A stretch of 52,713 nucleotides of DNA. It comes from Propionibacteriales bacterium (GTDB lineage: Bacteria; Actinomycetota; Actinomycetes; Propionibacteriales; Nocardioidaceae). This document shows, piece after piece, positions 35,599-44,155 of the stretch. Location of the stretch: contig WHTJ01000021.1 in the NCBI GenBank assembly GCA_009377795.1, positions 1-52,713 on the forward strand, given 5' to 3'. Position 1 is the stretch's first letter, and every line of letters starts with the position of its first letter. Made by a program: the position numbers and the translations under genes. The notes under the pieces were generated by a model that was not told the origin of the DNA, searched no databases, and worked only from the letters and a program-made list of their open reading frames with translations.

Positions 35599-36017
35599 AC
35601 GCGAAGAGCCCGGGCCACCGGGCGATGCCGCACACCGCGGACGTTCGGATCGAGGCATGGGCGCCGACCCGCGAGCGGTGCGTCGCCGAGGCGGTGCGCG
35701 GGGCCGTCGAGACGTTCCTGGACCTCTCGTCCGCCCGCGCCACGCGCGGTCATCGGCGCCGGGTCGCGGCCGCGAGCGACGCGGACCTGCTGGCCGCCGT
35801 GCTCGACGAGGTCATCTACCTGCTGGACACGTCCGGCGAGGTTCCGGTCGACGTGGAGGTGGCGCCCGCGGACGGCGATCTCGACGTCCGGTTCGCCACC
35901 GTCGATGTGGAAACGCTGGCGCAGATCGGCGCGGTGCCGAAGGCGGTCTCGCTGCACGAGCTGACTCTGGAGTCCGGTCCGGACGGTTGGTCGTGCTCGG
36001 TGACGCTCGACGTATGA
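35595..36017 (+). CDS. archease
   Basis: 140-residue protein of the archease family, which activates RtcB turnover. MPHTADVRIEAWAPTRERC contains the HTADVxI signature with the metal-binding Asp; the C-terminal VKVDVELtype strand is replaced by GDLDVRFATVDVETLAQ and PKAVSLHELTLE, with the other Asp and His-containing elements of the family. GTG at 35595 overlaps the CapA-like stop and follows GGAGGGAGGAG. Coupling to the phosphoesterase and proximity to rtcB support its role. Confidence 0.9.
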   Translation: MNAKSPGHRAMPHTADVRIEAWAPTRERCVAEAVRGAVETFLDLSSARATRGHRRRVAAASDADLLAAVLDEVIYLLDTSGEVPVDVEVAPADGDLDVRFATVDVETLAQIGAVPKAVSLHELTLESGPDGWSCSVTLDV

Positions 36018-36059
36018 GGCCGGCGACACACGCGTGCCCCTGGTCTTCACGGCGATCCC

Positions 36060-36081
36060 GATATGTAAGGTGGTCGCTTCG
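36060..36081 (+). promoter_or_regulatory. candidate ehuB promoter element
   Basis: TAAGGT at 36066-36071 is a possible -10; the surrounding 22 nt match 31120-31141 at 18 positions. The transcript would have a ~155-nt leader before ehuB, including a small hairpin at ~36145-36162 (TCCCCG-TTTACT-CGGGA). Confidence 0.35.
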
Positions 36082-36234
36082 TCGTCGCGATCCTGGCCGA
36101 CAAGGAGGTCGTCGGGCATCGCTCGCGCGATGTGACCGAGACGTTCCCCGTTTACTCGGGATGAGCCCGCTGGCGGCGCCATGTGGACGCATGACAGTCC
36201 GGCGCCGCGGCGCAATAGGAAACGAGGTGGAGTG

Positions 36235-37116
36235 ATGGTCGCGTACGGATGGACCCGGCGAGACTTTCTCACAAGAGCGGCGGTCGCGGGTGCGGTTGCG
36301 ATCGGCGGTCCGCGGCTGCTGGCGGCCTGTGGTGGCGACGAGGTCGTCGCAGAGGGCAGCACGCTCGAACAGGGACGAGACCAGGGGTTCCTGAGGGTCG
36401 GAATCGCGAACGAGCCGCCGTACACCGAGGTCACCGCCGACGGCGCGGTCACCGGAGTCGAACCCGACCTGCTGCGCGCCGTACTGAAGAAGATCGGCAT
36501 CGACGAGATCGAAGGTGTCGTCACTCCTTATGACCAGATGATTCCGGGCCTGCAGGCCAGGCGCTGGGACGTGATCGCCGCCGGGCTGTTCATGAAGCAG
36601 TCCCGGTGCAAGGAGGTGCTTTACTCCGAGCCCACCATCGTGTCGACCGAGTCGTTCGCGGTGGAGCCCGGGAACCCGGAGGGCATCACGACCGTGGCGT
36701 CGGTCAAGGAGGGCGACGTGAAGGTCGCGGCTCTCGGTGGTGCGTTCGAGGAGGGCATTCTGAAGGACGCCGGCGTTGCTGGCGACCAGATCGTGCCGGT
36801 CCGCGACGGCCGCAGCGGGATCGAAGCGGTTCAGGCGGGCCGGGCCGACGCGTTCTTCCTGCCCACGCTCTCCCTGAACGACCTGCTGGAGGGCGACGAC
36901 TCGCTGGAGGTCACACCGCCGGTCGAGGACGCTCCGATCACCGGTGCAGGGCACGTTTTCCGCAAGGATGACACCGAGCTGCACGAGGCGTACAACAAGG
37001 CGCTCGCCGAGATGAAGGAGACCGACGAGTACGCCAAGATCCTCGAGAAGTGGGGCTTCGACCCGGAGTCCGTCAAGGGCGTGACCACCGAGGAGCTCTG
37101 CAAGACACCAGGCTGA
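36235..37116 (+). CDS. ehuB: ectoine/hydroxyectoine ABC transporter substrate-binding lipoprotein
   Basis: 293 residues, amino-acid-type solute-binding protein. The signal is a Tat-type lipoprotein signal: WTRRDFLTRAAVAGAVAIGG followed by the lipobox LLAAC. The mature part contains VGIANEPPYTEVTADG, VTPYDQMIPGLQARRWDVIA, AGLFMKQSRCKEVLYSEPTI and STESFAVEPGNPEG, all close to EhuB of ectoine importers. ATG at 36235 follows GAGGTGG. First of three genes; an ATPase (ehuA) is not present in the cluster. The cell would take up ectoines as osmoprotectant or nitrogen source. Confidence 0.88.
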   Translation: MVAYGWTRRDFLTRAAVAGAVAIGGPRLLAACGGDEVVAEGSTLEQGRDQGFLRVGIANEPPYTEVTADGAVTGVEPDLLRAVLKKIGIDEIEGVVTPYDQMIPGLQARRWDVIAAGLFMKQSRCKEVLYSEPTIVSTESFAVEPGNPEGITTVASVKEGDVKVAALGGAFEEGILKDAGVAGDQIVPVRDGRSGIEAVQAGRADAFFLPTLSLNDLLEGDDSLEVTPPVEDAPITGAGHVFRKDDTELHEAYNKALAEMKETDEYAKILEKWGFDPESVKGVTTEELCKTPG

Positions 37117-37157
37117 TCGTCCCGGCTCGCACTCCCGTTTGCCGAGAGGGGTCCTAG

Positions 37158-37862
37158 GTGTCGACTCTCATCGAGTACCTGCCGCTGCTGCTGGACGGGT
37201 TGATCGTCACCCTCGAACTCCTCGTCGTCGGCGCTGCGCTGGCGCTGGTCGTCGCGTTCACGGCCGGGCTGGCGAGACTGTCCCGGCACGCGCTGATCCG
37301 TGGGCCTGCCTACGTGTTCATCGAGGTGTTCCGCGGGACCTCGATCATCGTGCAGCTGTTCTGGGTGTTCTTCGTGCTGCCGACGGCGCTCGGGATCGAG
37401 CTCCCGCCGTTCCTGGTCGGAGTGCTCATCTTGAGTTTGAACGAGGGCGCTTACGCTGCCGAGATCGTGCGTAGCGCGATCAAGTCCCGGCCGGTCACCC
37501 AGACCGAAGCCTGTATCGCCCTGGGGCTGCGGCCGTTCACCCGGATGCGCCGGGTGCTGATCCCGCAGTCCATCCCCGCGATGCTGCCGGGCTTCGGCAA
37601 CGTGCTGATCGACCTGCTGAAGAACTCCGCGCTGTGTTCGACGGTGACCGTTATCGAACTCACGCGGGTGGCGACAATTATCCGGGACAACACCGGTGAG
37701 ACGACGACGGTCTTTCTTATGCTGCTGGTCGTCTACTTCGTGCTGTCGGTGCTGCTCTCGATGGGGATGGGTGTACTGGAGCGCCGGTTCGCGATCTCTC
37801 CGACGGCCAGGCCCCAGAAACGCCAGCTGTTCACGCTCTTCCGGGGAGGGGTGCGGGTATGA
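37158..37862 (+). CDS. ehuC: ectoine ABC transporter permease
   Basis: 234-residue HisM/GlnP-type permease with five membrane segments. FIEVFRGTSIIVQLFWVFF and the EAA loop EACIALGLRPFTRMRRVLIP (contacting the ATPase) are typical; LLKNSALCSTVTVIELTRVA follows. GTG at 37158, 41 nt after ehuB. Overlaps ehuD by 4 nt (ATGA). The EAA loop shows that an ATPase partner is required although none is encoded here. Confidence 0.88.
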   Translation: MSTLIEYLPLLLDGLIVTLELLVVGAALALVVAFTAGLARLSRHALIRGPAYVFIEVFRGTSIIVQLFWVFFVLPTALGIELPPFLVGVLILSLNEGAYAAEIVRSAIKSRPVTQTEACIALGLRPFTRMRRVLIPQSIPAMLPGFGNVLIDLLKNSALCSTVTVIELTRVATIIRDNTGETTTVFLMLLVVYFVLSVLLSMGMGVLERRFAISPTARPQKRQLFTLFRGGVRV

Positions 37863-38515
37863 CCTGGGACAACAACTTCGCCCTGCAGATCCTCCCCGAC
37901 CTGCTGCGCGGCTTGTGGATCACGATCCAGGCCACGTTTGCGGGTACCGCCATCGCGCTGGTGCTGGGACTGGTAGTTGCGATCATCCGCTATGTGCACA
38001 TCCCTGTGGTGTCGCAGGTTTTCGGGTTCTACGTCCAGTTCATCCGGGGCACACCGTTGGTGGTGCAGGCTTACGCGGCATTCTTCATCCTGCCCGACTA
38101 CGGCGTCGTACTGAGCCCGCTCGTGACCGGCATCATCGTGCTGGGGGTGAACTACAGCGCCTACATGGCCGAGGTCTACCGGGCCGGGATCGAGGACGTC
38201 GACAAGGGCCAGTGGGAGGCGGCCACCGCCTTGAGCCTGCCGAAGGCGCCGACCTGGATCCGCGTGATCCTGCCGCAGGCGTTCAGGTTGGTCGTGCCGA
38301 TGCTCGGCAACTATTGGATCCAGATGTTCAAGGACTCGGCCATCCTTTCCCTGATCACCATGACGGAGCTGCTGTTCGTCGGCCAGACGATCGGCAGCAA
38401 TCAGTACCGGTACCTCGAGCCGCTGACCCTGGTCGGCGTACTGTTCCTCGCGATCAGCTACCCGGCCGCCGTACTCGTCCGGCGACTGGAGAAGGGGCTC
38501 GCCAGCTCCCAGTGA
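37859..38515 (+). CDS. ehuD: ectoine ABC transporter permease
   Basis: 218-residue second permease of the importer, five membrane segments: FYVQFIRGTPLVVQAYAAFF, YSAYMAEVYRAGIEDVDKGQ and the EAA loop EAATALSLPKAPTWIRVILP, then FKDSAILSLITMTELLFVGQ. Overlaps ehuC. Convergent with the Nramp-like gene, 3 nt between stops. The usual order ehuB-C-D-A breaks off here after D. Confidence 0.88.
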   Translation: MTWDNNFALQILPDLLRGLWITIQATFAGTAIALVLGLVVAIIRYVHIPVVSQVFGFYVQFIRGTPLVVQAYAAFFILPDYGVVLSPLVTGIIVLGVNYSAYMAEVYRAGIEDVDKGQWEAATALSLPKAPTWIRVILPQAFRLVVPMLGNYWIQMFKDSAILSLITMTELLFVGQTIGSNQYRYLEPLTLVGVLFLAISYPAAVLVRRLEKGLASSQ

Positions 38516-38518
38516 TGC

Positions 38519-40024
38519 TCAGAAGGTCACCAGCGGGTCACCGAAGAAGTCGACGATGAAGTTGAGGAAGAAGAACCCGAAGAACACGAAGTTCAGCAGC
38601 AGGATCACGTAATGCCACGGCCGCGGGCGGGCCGGCCTCGGGAGCTTGCTGTTGAGGTAGATCAGCATGAACGGGAAGATCAGCGCGCCCAGGTTGGACA
38701 TGTTGGCCGACCACTCGATCAAACCGACCGGCAACGCGAGATGGATCACGATACTGATGACGATCAGCAGCAGGATCATGAACGGGTAGTAGAACCTTCG
38801 CGGATCGCCCTCGATGAACGAGCGCAGCCTGGCGCTCGTGCCATGCGAGGCGTCCGTCGTCACCCGCACCATCGCCTCGAAAATTCCCAGCTGGGTGGTG
38901 AAAAGGATGGCCACGCCCAGAATCAGGGCGATATAGAAGACGAAGCTGCCGTACTCGCCGCGAAGAACCTCGGCGACGAACGTGGGGACGTTCTCCTGGG
39001 TCGGACCCTCGCCGGCGATCTCCACCGCGCGCGCCATCAGGATCGTCGGGAGCAGCATGCCGAGCATCGCGCCGACGAAGAACACACCCCACATGTCGGT
39101 GAGCAGCAGGCGGTACCACCGGCGCCACAACTGCTGGTTCTTCTCGTTGTCGGGGAACGTCACGCCGCTGGGGAGAATCTCTTGCTTTTCTCCACGAAGG
39201 CCCGAGATGAAGCCCGCGCGGTAGCCCATTCCGTAGCCCTTGTCGCGGTAGTGGCCCATGACGTACCAGTTGAGGCCGGAGGCCAGCGCGGTGAACCCGG
39301 CCAACCCGCCGAGCTGGGTCGCGCTGATGCCCTCGGGCGGTGCCGCGGGCGTGAAGAAGCCGCGAATGCCCTCCCACCAGATGTCCCACGGCACGAGGAA
39401 CAGGTCGAGCACAAGCAGCACGGTGAGCATGCCAGCCACGAGGGCCCAGTTGGCGAGCTCCAGGGTACGGGTGACCTTGCGTGCCGCGGCGGTCAGCAGG
39501 ACCACCACCACGAGCAGCAGGATCGCGTAGATGCGCGGCTCTTCCGCGCCGGACGGCGCGATCTCGCCGTGCACCACGGCGTACACGCCTTGTCCGGCGG
39601 AGGCCGCCCAGCCACCCGCGATGAACGCGAAGATGACCAGGAAAACCGAGAGCGGAACCCAGAGGAACCACCCGGGTGGCACGCGTCCCCAGCCGACGAC
39701 GGGGACCTCGCCGGTCGCGACGACGTACCGCGAGCACTCCACGTTGTAGAACGTCTGCAGCAGCGCGGAGATCAGAATGACCCAACCCACGCCGACGAAG
39801 CCGAACTGGCCGACGGCCTGCGGGCCGAGCAGCCATTCGCCGCTGCCGATGGAGATTCCGAGCGCGATCAGGCTCGGGCCGATGGCGAACTTGATCAGCT
39901 GCGAGGGGCCGATGCGACGTACGCCGAAGACTTCCTCGGGAGTGGGAAGGTCCTCCACTACGAGGTCGGGGCGACTGACGCCTAACGGGACGGTTTCGCG
40001 GCGGGACTCGACGGTGTCGGCCAT
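38519..40024 (-). CDS. divergent Nramp-like transporter
   Basis: 501 residues with about eleven to twelve membrane segments in the LeuT-fold order of Nramp proteins. Where Nramp metal transporters have DPGN in segment 1, this protein has IGSGEWLLGPQA; where they have MPH in segment 6, it has WYVMGHYRDK. The metal-binding Asp-Asn pair is therefore absent and the substrate is probably not Mn2+/Fe2+. A long loop after segment 6 contains GEKQEILPSGVTFPDNEK. ATG at 40024 follows GGGAGG. Convergent with the ectoine importer. Confidence 0.75.
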   Translation of the reverse strand: MADTVESRRETVPLGVSRPDLVVEDLPTPEEVFGVRRIGPSQLIKFAIGPSLIALGISIGSGEWLLGPQAVGQFGFVGVGWVILISALLQTFYNVECSRYVVATGEVPVVGWGRVPPGWFLWVPLSVFLVIFAFIAGGWAASAGQGVYAVVHGEIAPSGAEEPRIYAILLLVVVVLLTAAARKVTRTLELANWALVAGMLTVLLVLDLFLVPWDIWWEGIRGFFTPAAPPEGISATQLGGLAGFTALASGLNWYVMGHYRDKGYGMGYRAGFISGLRGEKQEILPSGVTFPDNEKNQQLWRRWYRLLLTDMWGVFFVGAMLGMLLPTILMARAVEIAGEGPTQENVPTFVAEVLRGEYGSFVFYIALILGVAILFTTQLGIFEAMVRVTTDASHGTSARLRSFIEGDPRRFYYPFMILLLIVISIVIHLALPVGLIEWSANMSNLGALIFPFMLIYLNSKLPRPARPRPWHYVILLLNFVFFGFFFLNFIVDFFGDPLVTF

Positions 40025-40327
40025 GGCGGCCCTCCCAGGTCCGATGTAAGGAGTATTTAGGCCCCGGTTGATCACATCGTGGCGGAGCCGACGCTCACTG
40101 GCAAGACCCAGCTACCCATTGGATGGAAATATTCGAACGACTTCCAGATGCATATTTATCGTGATGTGACAGGAAATTTGTGCCTCCGGGTCGTCCGGAC
40201 CCACATCGAGGGCTCCATCGTACCGACCATGAGCTGACTCTCTCCTGCCTCACCGTTGCGAGCCGACACTGACCATCGGTCGGCTCATCGAGGAGGGCGA
40301 CGTCGCGGTGGCCGTCGGTCGCGGAGG
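40025..40327. other. intergenic region with AT-rich patch and hairpin
   Basis: 303 bp between two minus-strand genes. Positions ~40120-40180 are markedly AT-richer than the rest of the window (several ATATT/TTTAT runs), typical of a promoter region for the Nramp-like gene or a small acquired segment. No coding sequence or RNA gene recognised. Confidence 0.5.
40260..40286 (-). terminator. hairpin downstream of the ASCH/winged-helix gene
   Basis: GAGCCGAC (40260-40267) and GTCGGCTC (40279-40286) form a perfect 8-bp stem with an 11-nt loop, ~40 nt after the stop of the minus-strand gene at 40328. No U-tract, as is common for actinobacterial terminators. Confidence 0.45.
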
Positions 40328-40924
40328 TCAGTCTTCGAGGGCGGAGAGCAGCGCCTCGCCCCTGGGGGAGATGCGGTAGCCCACGGGGAGGCTTTCGGTG
40401 AGACCGAGGTTCTTCAGCTTGCGTACGTCGGTCTTGAACGGCTGCCGCTCCCTGCCGAGCACGGCGGCCAGCTCGGTGGACACGACGCCCGGCTGGCTCG
40501 CGATCAGGCGCAGGGTGTCGAGTGTCCACGGCCCGGTCTCCGAGGCCTTGTCGAGCCGCTCCAGCCGGGCTCGGAGGCGGTCGAGGTCGTCGGCCCGCAG
40601 ATCGGCATCGGCGCGCAGCGCGATCCGGTCGTCCGGGCCCACGCAATGCAGGTCGATCCGCCATACCGTCGCCGTCGGGGACAGCGGCCCGCCGCGTCCT
40701 CGGAGCCGGCGTAGCAGGGCGGCCAGGTCGGGTTCGCCGGCCGCCCGAGCGTCCGCGTCGCTGAGCTCGCCGACCGCGACCTGGCCGGCGGCGTCGACCT
40801 CCAGCAGCATGCCGCCGACCCGGTAACGCCCGCCGGCGCGGACCTGCGCCCGCTTCCAGGTCCGGTACGTACGGGTGATCGAGCCGTCGGCGAGTCCCGC
40901 GTGCGCGTCGATGGAGAAGAGCAC
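40328..40924 (-). CDS. ASCH-like N-terminal domain plus winged-helix C-terminal domain protein
   Basis: 198 residues. The N-terminal ~55 residues (MLFSIDAHAGLADGSITRTY, then RTWKRAQVRAGGRYRVGG) resemble an ASCH/PUA-like fold used for RNA or modified-base binding. Residues ~125-195 form a winged-helix-like region (TLDTLRLIASQPGVVSTELA, AVLGRERQPFKTDVRKLKNL, GLTESLPVGYRISPRGE). The middle is Arg/Asp/Leu-rich. GTG start at 40924. Such proteins are widespread in actinobacteria without a known function; a sequence-specific nucleic-acid role is inferred only. Confidence 0.65.
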   Translation of the reverse strand: MLFSIDAHAGLADGSITRTYRTWKRAQVRAGGRYRVGGMLLEVDAAGQVAVGELSDADARAAGEPDLAALLRRLRGRGGPLSPTATVWRIDLHCVGPDDRIALRADADLRADDLDRLRARLERLDKASETGPWTLDTLRLIASQPGVVSTELAAVLGRERQPFKTDVRKLKNLGLTESLPVGYRISPRGEALLSALED

Positions 40925-41119
40925 GACGCGAGCGTACGACGCCCCGGCGTCTCACGCGCGCCGCGAAGGGGGTGGGGTGCTACGGGCCGATCCGCAGATC
41001 TCGCTCCGCCGTGGGCTCCGCCAGTCGCCGTAACCGACGTAGCTGCTGTGCCGGCCGACGTTCGGCGACCGCTTCGTCGGTTTCGATGACCCCGCCGGTC
41101 GAGGCGGGGACGACCCGAA

Positions 41120-41149
41120 GTCGACCAGATGTGCAATGTCGGCGGGAGG
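41120..41149 (+). repeat. dispersed 30-bp repeat, copy D (degenerate)
   Basis: Contains CGACCAGATGTGCAATGTCGGC, i.e. the shared core with one change (CTCGG to GTCGG) and a GGGAGG end. The other copies are at 46996-47043, 50626-50654 and 51961-52037. Confidence 0.5.
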
Positions 41150-41337
41150 AAACGGTGTGGTCGGGCTGCGCGCCGGCAGCGGTCGGCGTACAGCCACCGA
41201 TCCTCGCCCCGGAGAGCGCCCTGCTTCTGCACCTCGCCGCGCCGCGCTGACCGTGACGTTTTTTCTCGACCGAAACGCCGGCGTGTCCCGTCGAGAGCGT
41301 CACACTCATCGGAGCTACAGGCGGTTCGCCGGTGCAG

Positions 41338-41343
41338 TATGAT
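41338..41343 (+). promoter_or_regulatory. candidate -10 of asnB
   Basis: TATGAT differs from TATAAT at one base. The -35 region at 17-18 bp (around 41314-41320) is weak. Confidence 0.4.
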
Positions 41344-41534
41344 CCGTTTTGACCGGCTCATCGCTGCGATGGCCCGAACCCGGGTTCCGCCGGTCCGTTG
41401 CCGCTCCGTCCTCGCGGACGCGGGAGCGCGGACATCCGCCGATGAGGTGCCGACCTGAGAGAGTCCACCGCCGGTGTGTCCTGCGTGAGCGGGCGACGTG
41501 TGAGTGTCAGCAATCGAACAGAGGTGAATTTTCT

Positions 41535-43085
41535 GTGTGCGGCATCGTGGTGATCCACGACCTATCCGACACGAATCCGAACGACGGGGGAGCTCCGAAC
41601 TCCGAAGCGGGCGACGGCGAAGAGGGGGATACCGGGTCTCGGATGCTCGCGAGGCTGCGACACCGCGGTCCCGACGGCAGCAGCGACCAACGGGTCGGTC
41701 GTACCTGGCTCGGACACACCCGGCTCTCCATCGTGGATCTCGAGGGTGGCGACCAGCCGCTGCCCGACGAGTCCGAGGAACGCTGGGTGGTATGCAACGG
41801 GGAGATCTACAACCATCGGGCCTTGCGGGAGGTCCTGCCCGGCCCGTTCCGCACCGAATCCGACAGCGAGGTGACCCTGCACGTCGTCGACACGTGGGGT
41901 CCCGAGGGGATCGCCCGGCTGCGCGGGATGTTCGCGTTCTGCATCGCCGACTCCGGCGGCGGTCTCGTCGCGGCGCGGGACGCGCTCGGCGTGAAACCGC
42001 TGTACTGGGCGCGCGACGGAGAACGGATGGTGTTCGCATCCGAGCTTCGCTCGTTCGAGCCCGGGCTGCGGGAGCGCGTCGAGGAGTTCCCGCCCGGGCA
42101 CTACTGGACGCCGGAGCGCGGCCTCGTCCGGTATGTGGAGCTGGCTGGCGGCAACGTGAACGAGTTCGCTACCCGTGACCGGGCCAAGGAGGAGATCCGC
42201 GGGTCCCTGATCGCGGCCGTGCGTGCGCGGATGATGGCCGACGTGCCGGTCGGGGTCTTCCTGTCCGGCGGTCTCGACTCGAGTCTCGTCGCCGCGATCA
42301 TGGTGCAAGGGGCCGACGACGCCGGGCTCGCCGTGCACTCGTTCGCGGCCGGCGTCGAGGACAGCCCGGACCTTCGGGCGGCCCGCACGGTCGCCGACCA
42401 TCTCGGACTGAAGCACTTCGAACGGGTCTACACCGAGGACGAGGTGCTGGACGTGCTTCCGGACGTCGTCCGGTCGATGGAGGCGTACGAGCCGTCGCTG
42501 GTGCGCAGCGCCGTACCGAACTACCTGCTCGCGGAGCTGGCCGCCGACCACGTCAAGGTCGTGCTCACGGGCGAGGGCGCGGACGAGCTGTACGCCGGTT
42601 ACGACTACCTGCGCGACTACGACGACGCGGAGGACCTGCAAGACGAGCTCGTGCGCAGCGTCGAGGGGTTGCACAACCTCAATCTGCAGCGCTGTGACCG
42701 GGTGACGATGGCACACGGCCTCGAGGCCCGGGTGCCGTTCCTCGACCTGGACGTGATCGCGATCGCGCAACGGGTCCCGATCGGGTGGAGGCTTCCCGGT
42801 CCGGAGGGTCAGGAGAAGCGGATCCTGCGCGAGGCGTTCGCCGGCTGGCTGCCGGAGGAGATCCTGTGGCGGCGCAAGGAGCAGTTCGGCGACGGCAGTG
42901 GTACGGCGGCGTTGACCTCGCGGCTGGCCGAGCGGCTGGTGCCGGAGCCGGACTGGGAGTCCGCCCCGGTCACCGGCCTGCCGCGGCCACGCACCCGCGA
43001 GGAGCTCGCCTACCAGCGGATCTTCGCCGGTCACCTCGGCGGGTTCCGGGCGGATCGCCTGCTCGGGCGGTTCGCGACCGCCTGA
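41535..43085 (+). CDS. asnB: asparagine synthetase (glutamine-hydrolysing)
   Basis: 516 residues. The start GTG at 41535 is followed directly by Cys, the N-terminal nucleophile of the class II glutamine amidotransferase domain (CGIVVIHD), which is strong support for this start although the frame is open to 41349. RHRGPDGSSDQ, GHTRLSIVDLEGGDQPL, VVCNGEIYNH and the regulatory KPLYWARDG complete that domain. The synthetase domain has the PP-loop VFLSGGLDSSLVAAIM and LTGEGADELYAGYDYLRDYD. Makes asparagine from aspartate, ATP and glutamine; some members serve surface-glycan or peptide amidation instead. AGAGGTGA lies eight nt before the start. Confidence 0.93.
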   Translation: MCGIVVIHDLSDTNPNDGGAPNSEAGDGEEGDTGSRMLARLRHRGPDGSSDQRVGRTWLGHTRLSIVDLEGGDQPLPDESEERWVVCNGEIYNHRALREVLPGPFRTESDSEVTLHVVDTWGPEGIARLRGMFAFCIADSGGGLVAARDALGVKPLYWARDGERMVFASELRSFEPGLRERVEEFPPGHYWTPERGLVRYVELAGGNVNEFATRDRAKEEIRGSLIAAVRARMMADVPVGVFLSGGLDSSLVAAIMVQGADDAGLAVHSFAAGVEDSPDLRAARTVADHLGLKHFERVYTEDEVLDVLPDVVRSMEAYEPSLVRSAVPNYLLAELAADHVKVVLTGEGADELYAGYDYLRDYDDAEDLQDELVRSVEGLHNLNLQRCDRVTMAHGLEARVPFLDLDVIAIAQRVPIGWRLPGPEGQEKRILREAFAGWLPEEILWRRKEQFGDGSGTAALTSRLAERLVPEPDWESAPVTGLPRPRTREELAYQRIFAGHLGGFRADRLLGRFATA

Positions 43086-43150
43086 GCCGGCATTGTGTGG
43101 CGCGTTCTGGTTGCCGTTGTACGTTGCGTGGCGTGTTCTGGCTCCAGAAT

Positions 43151-43177
43151 TGGCGAAATCGCAGCCATTTCGCGCCA
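43151..43177. terminator. hairpin between convergent asnB and hemerythrin-like gene
   Basis: TGGCGAAAT (43151-43159) pairs with ATTTCGCGCCA (43167-43177) with a 2-nt bulge. It lies between two 3' ends and could terminate both transcripts. The preceding 60 bp contain two copies of a GTGGCGYGTTCTGG sequence. Confidence 0.4.
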
Positions 43178-43219
43178 CGCCAAGGCCGCGGACGTGGTGC
43201 CGCCGTGGAGAGGTCGCGA

Positions 43220-43969
43220 CTAGTGCGGCGAGTGCCGATCGCCGTCGTCCGGCGTGCCCGGGTTGGCGGGCTCGCCGTGTGACGGCGTACCCAGGATGTA
43301 CCGGGAGAGCAGGGAGTCGCGGTGCGGGTGGGAGCGCTGCCTCCGGCGGGGCACCACCCGGCCCTCCGCGTCGTCCCAGATATTGTCCGCGACTCGCCAG
43401 AACCGGTGCGCGAGGCGGCCGAGCACTCCGGTGTGCGGGGTGAACGGGTGCGGTCGGGTGGGTCCGCGTTCCTCGGCCTGGTGCAGCCGGGACGCGAGCT
43501 CCTCGCACTGGGCGGCGTCGAGGTGCTCGCACAGCGTGTGCATCAGCCGCTGCTCGTGCTCGTCGTGTTCGTCGAGCAACTCGCCGATGTCGCTCCAGAT
43601 CTCCTGCCGGGTCCAGTGCGAGGCGGTCGACTCGCCGTACAGCTGCGCCTTCAGCAGGTGGAGCGCCTGCTCCAGCCGGCGCACGTGGTGCACGTAGTCC
43701 GAGACCCGTGCGTGGCCGTGGTCGAGATGGCGCCGGGCCGACGGCAGCAGGACGTCCTCACCGGCGGCCAGGTGCCGGCTGAGAACAGCGCTGAAGGTGT
43801 CGGTGAGGCGGAACGTCTGCCGCGGTTCCGCCGGAGTCGGCTGGCTATGGCTGGCCTGCTCGGCGAGCCGGCGGATGGCGGCATGTTCTGCGGTGAGCGC
43901 GCGCTCCAATGCGGTGAGCGTGCTGTCCTCACCGCGTTCACCGGGCGGATCTGGCGTCGAACCGTTCAT
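43220..43969 (-). CDS. hemerythrin HHE domain protein
   Basis: ~249 residues. Residues ~15-150 form a hemerythrin-like four-helix bundle with His ligands in LTAEHAAIRRLAE, SRHLAAGEDVLLPSA and ELLDEHDEHEQRLMHTLCEH. The C-terminal ~100 residues are a His/Pro/Arg-rich tail with no known domain. Hemerythrin-like proteins bind O2, NO or iron. ATG at 43969 has GGGAG at nine nt; ATG at 43978 is the alternative. No partner gene apparent. Confidence 0.8.
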   Translation of the reverse strand: MNGSTPDPPGERGEDSTLTALERALTAEHAAIRRLAEQASHSQPTPAEPRQTFRLTDTFSAVLSRHLAAGEDVLLPSARRHLDHGHARVSDYVHHVRRLEQALHLLKAQLYGESTASHWTRQEIWSDIGELLDEHDEHEQRLMHTLCEHLDAAQCEELASRLHQAEERGPTRPHPFTPHTGVLGRLAHRFWRVADNIWDDAEGRVVPRRRQRSHPHRDSLLSRYILGTPSHGEPANPGTPDDGDRHSPH

Positions 43970-44155
43970 GCCCACCATCTCCCGTCGAACTCAACGGGCA
44001 CCCTGGCCGGGTGCTCTCAGGGTCTCGCGTAGGCCTCCGGAGCACAAGTGCCGACCGTGTGGGCGCCCGCTGGTTCTCACGGCCGGCGGGATCTGCAGTG
44101 TTAATACGAAGGGGTGCGCCGAACCGATTGCGCGGTCTCGGACTACCCGGTCGGT

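Larger units (their letters stand above)
40925..41534. other. 610-bp intergenic region upstream of asparagine synthetase
   Basis: No convincing gene on either strand. It holds one copy of the dispersed repeat (41120-41149), a composite hairpin at 41253-41303 (GTGACG-TTTTTT-CTCGAC pairing with GTCGAG-AG-CGTCAC), and TATGAT at 41338-41343, a near-consensus -10 that would give asnB a leader of ~185 nt. Confidence 0.5.

Noticed and set aside
41443-41470. TPP-riboswitch-like GGTGCC...CTGAGA before asnB
   Set aside because: The second hallmark (GAACCTG...CCGG helix) is absent downstream and asnB is not a thiamine gene.
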